DNA of 64,000 bases from Microbacterium lushaniae (GTDB lineage: Bacteria; Actinomycetota; Actinomycetes; Actinomycetales; Microbacteriaceae), in assembly GCF_008727775.1 (NCBI RefSeq), contig NZ_CP044232.1, positions 3,162,001 through 3,226,000 on the forward strand. The letters run 5' to 3'. Below the pieces are notes generated by a model that saw only the letters and a list, made by a program, of their open reading frames with translations, did no database searches and was not told the origin of the DNA. Positions within the stretch are counted from its first letter, which is position 1, and every line of letters begins with the position of its first letter. Positions 15,337 through 24,883 of this stretch are shown in pieces. The translations under genes and the position numbers were made by a program.

Positions 15337-16623
15337 CTACCGGAGGTTTCCGTTGGAACAGGTGTCCTGCGCAGCCGTCTGACCCGTGATCGTCGACGGC
15401 AGCGCGACGGCGCTCTCCTGCGGGCTCGGGGTCTCGGCCGCGCCCTCGGTGGGCTCGACCGGATCGGCCGGCTCCGTCGGCTCGACGGGAGTGCCGTCTT
15501 CCGGCGCCCCCGCCTCGATGACGCCGTCGCCACCGCTGATCTCGCCCGTCAGCTGCAGCGGCTGGTTCGCCTCCAGGGCGGCCCACAGCTGCTCGGCGGC
15601 GTCGTAGTCGGGCACGACGCGATTGGCGTCGTAGGGGTCGGTGAGCGTGGGGTACTGGACGAAGACGATCTCCTCGAACGGCACGTTCTTCACCGCGAGG
15701 GCGATCTGCACCAGGAGCAGCGGGTTGGTCAGGCTCGTGGACGGGTCGACGTTCTGGAGGGCCGTGGATGCGAGCTTGTACAGAGTGCCCGGATCGGACA
15801 GCACATCCTCGCTCACGAGCTTGCGGGCGAGCTTGGACATGTACTGCTGCTGATTGCTGATGCGGCCGAGATCGCCCCCGTCACCCACACCGTGCCGCGT
15901 GCGGAGGAACTGCAGCGCCTCGATGCCCTGGATGTTGCGGTTTCCGGCGGGCCAGTCGATGCCGGTGTGCCGGTCGCGGATGCCGTTGGCGATGCAGACA
16001 TCGACCCCGCCGATGGCGTCGGTGATGTTGATGACCCCACCGAAGCTCACCTTCGCTGCGAAGGGGATGCTCTGCCCGCTCAGCTCCGACACGGTCTTGA
16101 CCACGCACGACAGGCCGCCGTAGGAGAACGCGCTGTTGATCTGCTGCTTGCTCATCGCCGACGTCGTGCGGCCGTCCTCATCCGTGCACGAGGGGATCGG
16201 AAGCATCAGGTCGCGCGGGAAAGACACCACCGTGACCCGTCGCGGGTTGTCGGAGATGTGCACGAGCATGTTGACGTCGTTGAGGGTGCCCTCGGAGTCC
16301 GGGCCCTTGCAGCGATCGCCGAAGTAGGCCGCGAACTCCGGCTCGCACTCGTCGGTGCCGGCGAGGAACAGGTTGACGCCACCCTCGATCGCCCCGATGT
16401 CGGGGGGCACTGGCCCCTGCCCCTCGAGCTCGACGGCGTCGGCGGTGAAGCTGGAGGAGAGGTCGTAGGCGACGTAGGCGGCGACGCCTGCCCCGGCCAC
16501 CAGCACGACGGCGAGGGCCACCGCGATGATCCGCATGACCTGCGCGAACGGATGCGGCGAGGTCAGCCGACCGTGACGGGCCACCGTACGGCGGCCGCGC
16601 TTCACGGGCTTGATCGAGCTCAC
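15337..16623 (-). CDS. LCP (LytR-CpsA-Psr) family cell-wall ligase
   Basis: A 428-aa membrane-anchored protein. A basic cytoplasmic N-terminus (KRGRRTVARHGR) precedes one transmembrane helix (about 30-52). The extracellular LCP domain has NMLVHISDNPRRVTVVSFPRDLML with the conserved pyrophosphate-binding Arg/Asp cluster, GGVDVCIANGIRD, and FLRTRHGVGDGGDLGRISNQQQ. LCP proteins attach teichoic-acid- or arabinogalactan-type polymers to peptidoglycan. A Pro/Glu/Thr-rich low-complexity tail (about 370-410) precedes a final CSNGNLR. It lies between two tRNA-Ser genes. The ATG at 16623 opens just before the basic stretch. Confidence 0.92.
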   Translation of the reverse strand: MSSIKPVKRGRRTVARHGRLTSPHPFAQVMRIIAVALAVVLVAGAGVAAYVAYDLSSSFTADAVELEGQGPVPPDIGAIEGGVNLFLAGTDECEPEFAAYFGDRCKGPDSEGTLNDVNMLVHISDNPRRVTVVSFPRDLMLPIPSCTDEDGRTTSAMSKQQINSAFSYGGLSCVVKTVSELSGQSIPFAAKVSFGGVINITDAIGGVDVCIANGIRDRHTGIDWPAGNRNIQGIEALQFLRTRHGVGDGGDLGRISNQQQYMSKLARKLVSEDVLSDPGTLYKLASTALQNVDPSTSLTNPLLLVQIALAVKNVPFEEIVFVQYPTLTDPYDANRVVPDYDAAEQLWAALEANQPLQLTGEISGGDGVIEAGAPEDGTPVEPTEPADPVEPTEGAAETPSPQESAVALPSTITGQTAAQDTCSNGNLR

Positions 16624-16783
16624 GGCTTCCTTCCGGGTGGTCTCGCGGCGCCCATCTTATGGTCGCGCACCTGAGAACCCCGTGAGGACGGGCTGCAGAG
16701 AGCTGTTCTCGTCGATGAGCCTGCGGGACACCCGCCGGTATCCCGGGCTCCGTGATGCCGCGACAGCGGGGTGCGGATATGTG

Positions 16784-16868
16784 CGGAGGGTGTGGGATTC
16801 GAACCCACGGGACATTGCTGCCCACTGGTTTTCAAGACCAGGTCCATCGGCCGCTCGGACAACCCTCC
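16784..16868 (-). tRNA. tRNA-Ser(UGA)
   Basis: Acceptor GGAGGGT pairs with ACCCTCC; anticodon TGA at 16834-16832 in ACCTGGTCTTGAAAACCAG; long variable arm TGGGCAGCAATGTCCC; T-arm GTGGGTTCGAATCCCAC. CCA is not encoded. It lies 65 bases after the HAD-serS operon and may be part of a serine-decoding cluster. Confidence 0.95.
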
Positions 16869-16933
16869 CGACGATGCCTTGCGGCATCCGTCGACGGGCC
16901 GAGTCTAGTCGAGCGCCGTCGTGAGGCGCGGAG

Positions 16934-17881
16934 CTACAGCGCGCGGAGGATGGCGGCGACGCCGCCCTCGGTGACCGAGAGCCCGACCTCGCCGGCGGCC
17001 GTGCGCACCTCTTCGGGACCCTGCCCCATCGCAACCGCCCGACCGCCGTTGCGCAGCGCCCACTCGAACATCTCGAGGTCGTTGCGCCCGTCGCCCATCA
17101 CGAGCACATTGGCGGGGTCGATGCCGAGCCGCCCGCGGACCAGCTCCAGGCCCGTGGCCTTGTTGACGCCCTGCGGCGCGATGTCCAGCCACGCCGTCCA
17201 GCCGATCGCGTACGAGACCTGGGTCAGCCCGATGCGGGAGACGAGCTCGAGGAAATCGGTGTCGGTCTGACCGGGCGAGACGACCACGACGCGGCAGACC
17301 GGCTGGTGCGAGAGCGCCTCGAACTCGACGCGGTCGGCGCCGCGGAGGTTCCAGTCCTCCAGGTACTCGGTGTACAGGCGCTTGCCGTCGGGAAGCTCCA
17401 CGAGGTAGCGGGCGTCGGAGAGGTGCTCCTGCAGGAGGCTGAGCACTTCGGCGGGATCGAAGGTCTCCACGTGCACGCGGTCGTACTCCGCGGCCAGTGA
17501 ATCCGCCGCCCCCGGTCCCTGAGCGCCCGTTGCCGGTGCCTCCGGTCCCTGAGCCTGTCGCCCCATCACGATCGCCCCGTTGGAGCACACGGCGTACTCC
17601 GGACGGATGTCCAGCAGCTCCATGATGCGGTGCGTGCTCTCCCAGCTGCGGCCGGTGGCGAGCATCACCTCGTGTCCGCGCTGCTGGGCGTGCGCCACCG
17701 CTTCGACGACCCCGGGGCTCGGGGTCTCGTCCTCGAGGATGACGGTGCCGTCGATGTCGAGCGCGATGAGCAGGCGACCGGCGGATGCGTCGTCGACCGC
17801 GTCGACCACATCGGCGGCGTCGTCCTGATCGACGACCTGCACGCTTCCGGTGTCGGGGAGCTTCGCGTCGCCGGGCGTCAC
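16934..17881 (-). CDS. HAD-superfamily hydrolase, Cof/IIB type
   Basis: A 315-aa phosphatase-fold protein. Motif [16 protein letters not shown] has the nucleophile and acid Asp pair; motif II is MLATGRSW; motif IV is [15 protein letters not shown]. The large cap between them is of Cof (IIB) type, as in sugar-phosphate or nucleotide phosphatases. A Gly/Ala/Pro/Gln-rich insertion (about residues 107-125) is unusual. The GTG at 17881 overlaps the serS stop (GTGA), so the pair is translationally coupled. A link with serine metabolism is possible but unproven. Cytoplasmic. Confidence 0.9.
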   Translation of the reverse strand: MTPGDAKLPDTGSVQVVDQDDAADVVDAVDDASAGRLLIALDIDGTVILEDETPSPGVVEAVAHAQQRGHEVMLATGRSWESTHRIMELLDIRPEYAVCSNGAIVMGRQAQGPEAPATGAQGPGAADSLAAEYDRVHVETFDPAEVLSLLQEHLSDARYLVELPDGKRLYTEYLEDWNLRGADRVEFEALSHQPVCRVVVVSPGQTDTDFLELVSRIGLTQVSYAIGWTAWLDIAPQGVNKATGLELVRGRLGIDPANVLVMGDGRNDLEMFEWALRNGGRAVAMGQGPEEVRTAAGEVGLSVTEGGVAAILRAL

Positions 17882-19143
17882 GCGACCGGCTCCAGCACGG
17901 CGAGGCCGCCGAGGTAGGGCTGCAGCACCTCGGGCACGCGCACCGATCCGTCGGCCTGCTGGTGGGTCTCGAGCAGGGCGACGATCCAGCGGGTGGTCGC
18001 CAGGGTGCCGTTGAGGGTCGCCACCGGCTGCGTCTTCCCGCCGTCGGGGCGGTAGCGGATGTCGAGGCGGCGCGCCTGGTAGGTCGTGCAGTTGGAGGTG
18101 CTCGTGAGCTCGCGGTACGCCTGCTGGGTGGGCACCCACGCCTCGACGTCGTACTTGCGTGCGGCGCTGGAGCCGAGGTCGCCGGCGGCGACATCGATGA
18201 CCCGGTACGCCAGGCCGAGGTCCTGCAGCATCCCCTCCTGCATCTCCACGAGGCGCAGGTGCTCCGCCTCCGCGGTCTCGGGATCGGCGTACACGAACAT
18301 CTCGAGCTTGTTGAACTGGTGCACGCGGATGATGCCGCGGGTGTCCTTGCCGTACGACCCCGCCTCGCGCCGGTAGCACGTCGACCATCCGGCGTAGCGC
18401 TTCGGGCCGCGCTCGAAGTCGAGGATCTCGCCCATGTGGTAGCCGGCCAGCGGCACCTCGCTCGTGCCGACCAGATACAGGTCTTCACCGTCGAGGTGGT
18501 ACACCTCGTCGGCGTGCTCGCCGAGGAAGCCGGTACCGCGCATCACTTCGGGGCGGACGAGGGTGGGCGGGATCATCGGGGTGAACCCGGCGGCGAGCGC
18601 GCGGTCGAGGCCCAGCGTCATGAGGGCCAGCTCGAGACGAGCTCCGATGCCGGTGAGGAAGTAGAAGCGGCTGCCGGAGACCTTCGTGCCGCGCTCCATG
18701 TCGATCGCGCCGAGCTTCTCCCCCAGGGCCAGGTGGTCGAGCGGCTCGAAGTCGAACTGGGGCACGTCGCCGTGCGTGCGCAGGGTGACGAAGTTCTCCT
18801 CGCCACCTTCGGGAACGCCGTCGATCACGATGTTCTCGATCTTCGCCAGGGCGGCGTCGGCTGCCTCCTCGGCGGCGGTCACCGCGTGCTGTGCCGCCTT
18901 CACGCGCTCGCTGAGGTCCTTGGCCTCGGCGACCAGAGCCGGCTTGTCGTCCTTGGCGGCCTGCGCGACGCGCTTGCCGTGCGCGTTCTGGGCGGCGCGG
19001 AGTTCTTCGAACGTGGTGATGGCGGCACGACGGTCACGGTCGGCGGCGAGCGCAGCATCCACGGTTTCCGGTGAGACACCCCGGGCCGTCTGCGAGCGCT
19101 TCACCCGCTCGGGATCTTCGCGCAGCAGGGTCAGGTCGATCAC
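17878..19143 (-). CDS. serS: Seryl-tRNA synthetase
   Basis: Class II aminoacyl-tRNA synthetase (421 aa) charging tRNA-Ser and tRNA-Sec. The N-terminal coiled-coil tRNA-binding arm (about 30-110: Ala/Lys/Glu-rich helices) reads the long variable arm. Catalytic motif 2 is [21 protein letters not shown] with KLEMF; the motif 3 region includes [17 protein letters not shown] and [20 protein letters not shown]. Full length for the family. It leads a two-gene operon with the HAD hydrolase and lies within 4 kb of two tRNA-Ser genes. Confidence 0.97.
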   Translation of the reverse strand: MIDLTLLREDPERVKRSQTARGVSPETVDAALAADRDRRAAITTFEELRAAQNAHGKRVAQAAKDDKPALVAEAKDLSERVKAAQHAVTAAEEAADAALAKIENIVIDGVPEGGEENFVTLRTHGDVPQFDFEPLDHLALGEKLGAIDMERGTKVSGSRFYFLTGIGARLELALMTLGLDRALAAGFTPMIPPTLVRPEVMRGTGFLGEHADEVYHLDGEDLYLVGTSEVPLAGYHMGEILDFERGPKRYAGWSTCYRREAGSYGKDTRGIIRVHQFNKLEMFVYADPETAEAEHLRLVEMQEGMLQDLGLAYRVIDVAAGDLGSSAARKYDVEAWVPTQQAYRELTSTSNCTTYQARRLDIRYRPDGGKTQPVATLNGTLATTRWIVALLETHQQADGSVRVPEVLQPYLGGLAVLEPVA

Positions 19144-19250
19144 GGCTCAATCCTAGGCCAGCGGTTTTCCGTTCCGGCCCGGGGTTGACCGTCCTACCAC
19201 GTGCCGCGCAAACGGGCTAGCAGGTCCCGTGGCGGCCCTAGTGTGTACCC

Positions 19251-20522
19251 ATGGCGCCTGATGCGGACACCCCGGAAACGGACGAGACGATTCCGCGGAA
19301 GGACGAAGCGGCGGCGTTCAAGTCCGATCCGCTGCGCGATGACGAACCGCGTCCGGCGACCGATGCTCCCGGCCCGCGCGGTGCGAACACCGACGCCCCC
19401 GACCCGGCCGAGGCGGCCGCGCCCGACGACGTCATCCGCGAGCCCGACGACGTCGAGCCCGACACGACCGACGGCGAGGTCGGCGAGGCACGTCAGGTCA
19501 CCGCCGACGGCGAGCAGACAACGATGGATGCTCCGCCCACCGAGCTCAAGCGCGCGGCCCTGGTGTACAACCCCACGAAGGTCGACCCCGCGCAGCTGCG
19601 CGACCTCGTGGCGCGCCTGGCGCGGGAGGCCGAGTGGGCCGAGCCGCTCTTCTTCGAGACGACCGTCGATGATCTGGGCGACGACGCTGCGCGCGCGGCG
19701 CTGGACGAAGGCGCCGACGCGATCCTCGTGGCCGGCGGCGACGGCACCGTGCGGGCCGTGAGTGAGGCGCTCACCGACACCGGGGTGCCGCTGACGATCG
19801 TGCCCAGCGGAACCGGGAACCTGCTCGCCCGCAACCTCAATCTCCCCCTGACCGACCCCGAGACGATGGTGCAGGCCACCTTCGACGGCGACGTCCTCGC
19901 GGTCGACGCCGGCGTGGCGCGCCTGCGCCGCACCGACGGCTCGACCGAGGAGCACGGGTTCGTCGTGATGGCCGGCATGGGGCTGGATGCGGCGATGATC
20001 GCCAACACGCGGCCGGAACTGAAGAAGACCGTGGGATGGGTGGCGTACGTCGACGGCGCCGCGCGCTCACTGGTGACGGCCAAGCCGTTCCGCATCGTCT
20101 ACCAGCTCGACGAGCACCGCCTGCACTCGGCGCGGGTGCAGAGCATCCTGTTCGCCAACTGCGGCTCGCTGCCGGCGGGCATCGCCCTGATCCCCGACGC
20201 CTCGATCGCCGACGGCAAGCTCGACGTCGCCGTCATCCAGCCGGCCGGGCCGTTCGGCTGGCTGGGCGTGTGGCGCAAGATCTGGTGGGACAACTCGTTC
20301 CTGCGGCGCTTCCGCGCCGGGCGCCGGGTGCTCGAGCGGCGGGGGCGTGACGCGTCGGTGCACTTCCGCAGCGGGAGTGAGATCGAGGCGGCGACGAGTC
20401 CGGCCCAGCCGGTCGAGCTCGACGGCGACGAGTTCGGCGAGGCCACGCGCATCTACTGCCGCATCGTTCCCGGTGGGCTGCAGATCGTCGTCCCCCGCGG
20501 TCACGACACCTCTTCGCTCTGA
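19251..20522 (+). CDS. Diacylglycerol-kinase-family lipid kinase
   Basis: A 423-aa protein. Residues 1-95 are an acidic Asp/Glu/Pro/Thr-rich disordered extension with no known function. From about residue 98 the DAGK catalytic domain follows: ALVYNPTKVD, ILVAGGDGTVRAVSEALT (nucleotide-binding GGDGT), IVPSGTGNLLARNLNLP, AGMGLDAAMIANT. The C-terminal half has the SLPAGIALIPDASIADGKLDV and QPVELDGDEF motifs. Family members phosphorylate diacylglycerol or make related lipid phosphates at the membrane. The start codon is placed at the first ATG after the serS divergent gap; a later start would drop the acidic tail. Confidence 0.88.
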   Translation: MAPDADTPETDETIPRKDEAAAFKSDPLRDDEPRPATDAPGPRGANTDAPDPAEAAAPDDVIREPDDVEPDTTDGEVGEARQVTADGEQTTMDAPPTELKRAALVYNPTKVDPAQLRDLVARLAREAEWAEPLFFETTVDDLGDDAARAALDEGADAILVAGGDGTVRAVSEALTDTGVPLTIVPSGTGNLLARNLNLPLTDPETMVQATFDGDVLAVDAGVARLRRTDGSTEEHGFVVMAGMGLDAAMIANTRPELKKTVGWVAYVDGAARSLVTAKPFRIVYQLDEHRLHSARVQSILFANCGSLPAGIALIPDASIADGKLDVAVIQPAGPFGWLGVWRKIWWDNSFLRRFRAGRRVLERRGRDASVHFRSGSEIEAATSPAQPVELDGDEFGEATRIYCRIVPGGLQIVVPRGHDTSSL

Positions 20523-20572
20523 CCCGCTGTCAAGCCCGCGATGCGGGGGCTGGGCCTGCGTAGCGTGACGGG

Positions 20573-21925
20573 ATGACGAGCCCGTCCCTCGTGTGGTTCC
20601 GCGACGACCTGCGCCTGGCCGACAACCCCGCGCTGCAGGCGGCGCTCGAACGTGGCGGCCCCGTCGTGGGCCTGTATGTGCTGGAGGAGTCCCCCGGCAT
20701 CCGGCCCCTCGGCGGCGCCGCGCGCTGGTGGCTGCACGCCTCTCTCGCCTCGCTCGCCGGCCGGCTGCGCGAACGCGGGTCGACCCTCGTGCTGCGCCGG
20801 GGGGAGGCCGCCGCCGTGCTGCCGGCGGTGGTCGCTGAGCTCGAGGCCGGCGCGGTCTTCTGGAACCGCCGTTACGGCGGCGCCGAGCGCGGCATCGACG
20901 CCGCCATCAAGGCCGCCCTGCGGGAGCAGGGGACGGAGGTCGCCTCGTTCTCGGCATCACTGCTGTTCGAGCCGTGGACCGTGCGGACCGGGTCGGACAC
21001 GCCGTACGCGGTGTTCACGCCTTTCTGGCGCGCCTGCCAGAACCTGCCCGCTCCGCGTGCGCCGCTGCCGGCGCCGGTCGTGATCCCCGGGATGCGGACG
21101 ACCCCGCGCTCCGACGACCTCGAGGCGTGGGAGCTGCGGCCCACGCACCCGGATTGGGCGGACGGCCTCGCGGAACACTGGACGCCGGGCGAACCGGCCG
21201 CCGCCGCACGCCTGGCGGACTTCCTCGCCGACGACCTCTCCCGCTACGACCGCGCCCGCGACGAGCCGGCGGCAGAGTCGACCTCGCGCCTGTCTCCCCG
21301 GCTGCGGTGGGGCGAGCTGAGCCCGCACCAGGTGTGGCACGCCGCCGTGCAGCAGCGTGAAGCCGATGCCTCCCGGTTCCTCTCCGAACTCGGATGGCGC
21401 GAGTTCGCGTGGCACACGCTGTTCCACTTCCCCGACCTCGCCACCCGGAACTGGCGCGCCGAGTTCGACGCCTTCCCGTGGCCGCCGCCGAACCGCGACC
21501 ACCTGTCGGCATGGCAGCGTGGGCGCACGGGTGTCGCTCTCGTGGACGCCGGCATGCACGAACTGTGGCGCACCGGCTTCATGCACAACCGCGTGCGCAT
21601 GGTGACGGCATCCTTTCTCGTGAAGAACCTGCTGATCGACTGGCGGCTCGGGGAGGAATGGTTCTGGGACACCCTGGTCGACGCGGATGCGGCCAGCAAC
21701 GCGTTCAACTGGCAGTGGGTCGCCGGATCCGGCGCCGACGCCGCCCCGTACTTCCGGATCTTCAACCCCGAACGCCAGCGGGAGAAGTTCGACCCGAACT
21801 CCGAGTACATCCGCCGCTGGGCGCCCGAGCACCTCGCCGCCGATCCGCCCGCGCCCCTCGTCGACCTCGCCGCCACCCGCCGTCAGGCACTCGACGCGTA
21901 CGACGTCGTCAAACGCGCCCGCTGA
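20573..21925 (+). CDS. phr: Deoxyribodipyrimidine photolyase
   Basis: DNA repair enzyme (450 aa) that splits UV-induced pyrimidine dimers with light. The N-terminal antenna domain starts SLVWFRDDLRLADNPAL. The FAD-binding helical domain carries TSRLSPRLRWGELSPHQVW, FLSELGWREFAWHTLFHFP, WRTGFMHNRVRMVTASFLVKNLLIDW, and the signature NAFNWQWVAGSGADAAPYFRIFNP. These fit CPD photolyase class I. Length is typical. It starts 50 bp after the lipid kinase gene and may be co-transcribed. Confidence 0.95.
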   Translation: MTSPSLVWFRDDLRLADNPALQAALERGGPVVGLYVLEESPGIRPLGGAARWWLHASLASLAGRLRERGSTLVLRRGEAAAVLPAVVAELEAGAVFWNRRYGGAERGIDAAIKAALREQGTEVASFSASLLFEPWTVRTGSDTPYAVFTPFWRACQNLPAPRAPLPAPVVIPGMRTTPRSDDLEAWELRPTHPDWADGLAEHWTPGEPAAAARLADFLADDLSRYDRARDEPAAESTSRLSPRLRWGELSPHQVWHAAVQQREADASRFLSELGWREFAWHTLFHFPDLATRNWRAEFDAFPWPPPNRDHLSAWQRGRTGVALVDAGMHELWRTGFMHNRVRMVTASFLVKNLLIDWRLGEEWFWDTLVDADAASNAFNWQWVAGSGADAAPYFRIFNPERQREKFDPNSEYIRRWAPEHLAADPPAPLVDLAATRRQALDAYDVVKRAR

Positions 21926-22010
21926 GCCGGCCGACCGCCTACGCTCGGACCCAGCGCCCGCGGTCAGGCGAGCGCCCGCGCTCGGACCAGCGCCCATGTC
22001 AGGAGAACGC

Positions 22011-22271
22011 ATGTCTCAGCCGCCCTACCCCAACCGGCAGCCGTATGCCGATGTCAGCGAGAAGTCGTGGCTGGCGACCCTGCTGCTGTCGATCTTCCTC
22101 GGCGAATTCGGCATCGACCGCTTCTACCTCGGCAAGATCGGCACCGGCATCCTCAAGCTCATCACGGTGGGCGGCTTCGGCGTGTGGTGGCTCATCGACC
22201 TCATCCTCGTCATCGCCGGGGTCATGAAGGACAAGCGCGGGCTCCCGGTCAAGTACGTTCCCGGCCGCTGA
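22011..22271 (+). CDS. TM2-domain membrane protein
   Basis: An 86-aa protein. After a Pro/Tyr-rich N-terminus it has the TM2 domain: a first helix WLATLLLSIFLGEFGIDRFYLGK, the conserved G-x-x-x-x-D-R-F-Y turn, and a second helix ILKLITVGGFGVWWLIDLILVI. Function of TM2 proteins in bacteria is unclear. The ATG at 22011 has AGGAG 6 bases upstream. Confidence 0.9.
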   Translation: MSQPPYPNRQPYADVSEKSWLATLLLSIFLGEFGIDRFYLGKIGTGILKLITVGGFGVWWLIDLILVIAGVMKDKRGLPVKYVPGR

Positions 22272-22310
22272 GCGGGAATGGCTGACCGGCGACCACGGTT
22301 GGCATCAGGG

Positions 22311-23360
22311 ATGAACGATCTGGCTCTGTCTGTCCTTGACCTGGTGCCCGTCCGCGACGGGCAGACGAGCGCGCAAGCGGTCGCCTCCTCCCTCGACTCC
22401 GCCGTGCACGCCGACCGCCTGGGCTACCGCCGGTACTGGTTCGCCGAGCATCACAACATGCCCGCGGTCGCCTCCACGACGCCGCCGGTACTGATCGCGG
22501 CCGCCGCATCCCGCACCGAGCGCATCCGCGTCGGCTCCGGCGGTGTCATGCTGCCCAACCACTCCCCGCTCGTGGTGGCCGAGCAGTTCGCGGCGCTGGA
22601 GGCCATCGCCCCCGGCCGGATCGACCTCGGCCTCGGACGCGCCCCCGGATCCGACGCGGTCATCACGCAGCTGCTGCACCGCTCGGGCGCCACCAGCGAC
22701 GTGGAGCGCTTCCCCGACCACGTCACCGACATCATCGCCCTGTCCTCCCCGGAGGGCGCGACGGTGCGGTTCGCCTCCGGTGGCGAGTACACCGTGCACG
22801 CGACCCCGGCCGCCACCGGCTCTCCGGAGGTGTGGCTCCTGGGCTCCAGCGACTACTCCGCGCAGCTGGCTGCGCGCTTCGGACTGCCCTACGTGTTCGC
22901 CAACCACTTCTCCGGCGAAGGCCTGGAGCGGGCGCTCGAGCTGTACCGCACGCAGTACCAGCCGAGCCCGCAGCATCCGGAGCCCCGCACGTTCCTCACG
23001 GTCAACGTCATCGCCGCCCCCACCGCCGAGGAGGCCGAGGCGCGCGCGCTGCCGCAGCTGCGGATGATGGCGCGGCTGCGCACGAACCGTCCCCTCGTCC
23101 CGCTCGAGACCGTCGAGCAGGCCCAGGCCGACCCGTGGGACGGCCTGGCCCAGAGCCTCATGGATGCGGCGCGGTCGAAGTGGTTCGTCGGCACCGGCGA
23201 CCAGGTGTCGGCGGAGCTGTCGGCCTTCGCCGCCCGGTTCGGCGTGGACGAAGTCATGATCTCCCCCGTCGCCGGCTCGTACGACGGTGAGCCCCGCGAC
23301 ACCGCACCCGGCCGCATCCGCACGCTCGAGCTGCTCGCCACCCCCGCGCGCGTGGCCTGA
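22311..23360 (+). CDS. LLM-class flavin-dependent oxidoreductase
   Basis: A 349-aa TIM-barrel, luciferase-like monooxygenase of the MsnO8/YceB group. It starts LALSVLDLVPVRDGQTSAQAVASSLDSA, followed by RYWFAEHHNMPAVASTTPPVLIAAAA, RVGSGGVMLPNHSPLVVAEQFAALEAIAPGRIDLGLGRAPGSD and VNVIAAPTAEEAEARALP. These are the FMN-binding and subfamily motifs. The ATG at 22311 agrees with the usual start of the family. The substrate is unknown. Lies between the TM2 gene and a transporter in the same direction. Confidence 0.9.
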   Translation: MNDLALSVLDLVPVRDGQTSAQAVASSLDSAVHADRLGYRRYWFAEHHNMPAVASTTPPVLIAAAASRTERIRVGSGGVMLPNHSPLVVAEQFAALEAIAPGRIDLGLGRAPGSDAVITQLLHRSGATSDVERFPDHVTDIIALSSPEGATVRFASGGEYTVHATPAATGSPEVWLLGSSDYSAQLAARFGLPYVFANHFSGEGLERALELYRTQYQPSPQHPEPRTFLTVNVIAAPTAEEAEARALPQLRMMARLRTNRPLVPLETVEQAQADPWDGLAQSLMDAARSKWFVGTGDQVSAELSAFAARFGVDEVMISPVAGSYDGEPRDTAPGRIRTLELLATPARVA

Positions 23361-23479
23361 CGCGCCCCGGATCCGAGGACATCACGCCCTCGTTCTCCGT
23401 GCGACGGCGCGGTGTAACGGCCCCGCGACGTGCCCGCAAGGCCCGGCACGATGCCGCACGCAGGCGTACCCTCGACCAC

Positions 23480-24850
23480 GTGAACGCAGCTCCCGCGCCG
23501 GCCGGCCCGACGCGCGCGCCGGTGAGCACCGGCCGCGCCATCCTCAACACCGTGAAGGGCTCGGCGGGCAACCTCGTCGAGTGGTACGACGTGTACGTCT
23601 ACACGGTGTTCGCGACGTACTTCGAAGCGCAGTTCTTCGCTCCGGACGACCGCAACTCGACCTTCTACATCTACGCGATCTTCGCCGTGACCTTCATCAT
23701 GCGGCCGATCGGATCGTGGTTCTTCGGCCGGTTCGCCGACCGCCGCGGCCGCCGCGCCGCCCTCACCGTCAGCATCACGATCATGTCGGCGTGCTCGTTC
23801 CTGGTGTCGGTGATGCCGACGCGTGAGGCGATCGGCATGTGGGCGGCGGTGATCCTCATCGGCGCGCGGCTCGTGCAGGGCTTCGCCACCGGCGGCGAGT
23901 ACGGCACGTCGGCCACCTACATGTCGGAGGCCGCCACCGCCCGCCGCCGCGGGTTCTTCTCCTCCTTCCAGTACGTCACCCTGATCGGCGGACACGTGCT
24001 CGCGCAGCTGACGCTGCTCATCGTGCTCGCGGTCATGCCGGTCGAAGCGGTCGAGGACTGGGGCTGGCGCATCGGGTTCTTCATCGGCGGCATCGCGGCC
24101 CTCGTGGTGCTGTGGCTGCGGCGGACGATGGACGAATCGCTCAGCGAGGAGCATCTGGAGGCGGTGCGCTCGGGCACCGACCGCGACTCGGGATCGCTGA
24201 AGTCGCTCCTCACGTCGTACTGGCGGCCGCTGGTGTGGGTGTTCCTCGTGACGGCGGGCGGCACGATCGCCTTCTACACCTACAGCGTCAACGCCCCCAC
24301 GATCGTCAAGACGGCGTTCGGCGAGGAAGGCGCCGTCGCAGCGACGTGGACCAACCTCCTCGGCCTCATCTTCCTCATGCTGCTCCAGCCCCTCGGCGGA
24401 CTGCTCAGCGACCGCATCGGCCGCAAGCCCCTGCTGGTCTTCTTCGGAATCGGCGGCGTCCTCTACACGTGGGTGCTCATCACGTTCCTCCCGCAGACGC
24501 AGTCGCCGCTCGACGCATTCGCCCTGACGGCGGTCGGATACGTCATCCTCACCGGGTACACCTCCGTGAACGCGATCGTGAAGGCGGAGGTGTTCCCCGC
24601 GCGCGTACGGGCGCTGGGCGTGGGCCTGGGCTACGCCCTGGCCAACTCGGTGTTCGGCGGCACGGCGCCCGCGGTGTACCAGGCCTCGCTCACCGGCGGC
24701 GGGGTGACGTGGTTCATCGTCTACGTCACCGCGGTGATCGCGGTGAGCCTCACGGTCTACATCTTCTTCATGCGCAACCGGGCCGAGACGCCGCTGGACC
24801 GCGAGCAGGGCAGCGCCTGGACGACCCTCCAGGACGCCCCGCACCGCTGA
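23480..24850 (+). CDS. MFS transporter, metabolite:H+ symporter (MHS) family
   Basis: A 456-aa membrane protein with 12 helices. It begins with NLVEWYDVYVYT, the N-terminal signature of the MHS family (alpha-ketoglutarate, proline/betaine, citrate, shikimate symporters), then RPIGSWFFGRFADRRGRRAAL as the first cytoplasmic loop and PTREAIGMWAAVILIGARLVQGFATGGEYGTSATYMSE. The GTG at 23480 is preferred; an in-frame ATG at 23399 would add a basic, non-conserved leader. The solute, probably an organic acid or amino acid derivative, is unknown. Confidence 0.9.
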   Translation: MNAAPAPAGPTRAPVSTGRAILNTVKGSAGNLVEWYDVYVYTVFATYFEAQFFAPDDRNSTFYIYAIFAVTFIMRPIGSWFFGRFADRRGRRAALTVSITIMSACSFLVSVMPTREAIGMWAAVILIGARLVQGFATGGEYGTSATYMSEAATARRRGFFSSFQYVTLIGGHVLAQLTLLIVLAVMPVEAVEDWGWRIGFFIGGIAALVVLWLRRTMDESLSEEHLEAVRSGTDRDSGSLKSLLTSYWRPLVWVFLVTAGGTIAFYTYSVNAPTIVKTAFGEEGAVAATWTNLLGLIFLMLLQPLGGLLSDRIGRKPLLVFFGIGGVLYTWVLITFLPQTQSPLDAFALTAVGYVILTGYTSVNAIVKAEVFPARVRALGVGLGYALANSVFGGTAPAVYQASLTGGGVTWFIVYVTAVIAVSLTVYIFFMRNRAETPLDREQGSAWTTLQDAPHR

Positions 24851-24883
24851 CCGCGCTGACCGCGACCCTCGCCGCCCCGCGGA

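Noticed and set aside
20522..20560. Terminator between the lipid kinase and photolyase genes
   Set aside because: GCCCGC/GCGGG pairing is short and without a U-tract; the two genes are probably co-transcribed.
22889..24844. A 651-codon leftward frame opposite the oxidoreductase and MHS transporter genes
   Set aside because: His/Arg/Glu/Asp-rich antisense product of high-GC coding sequence; both genes on the plus strand have clear family motifs.
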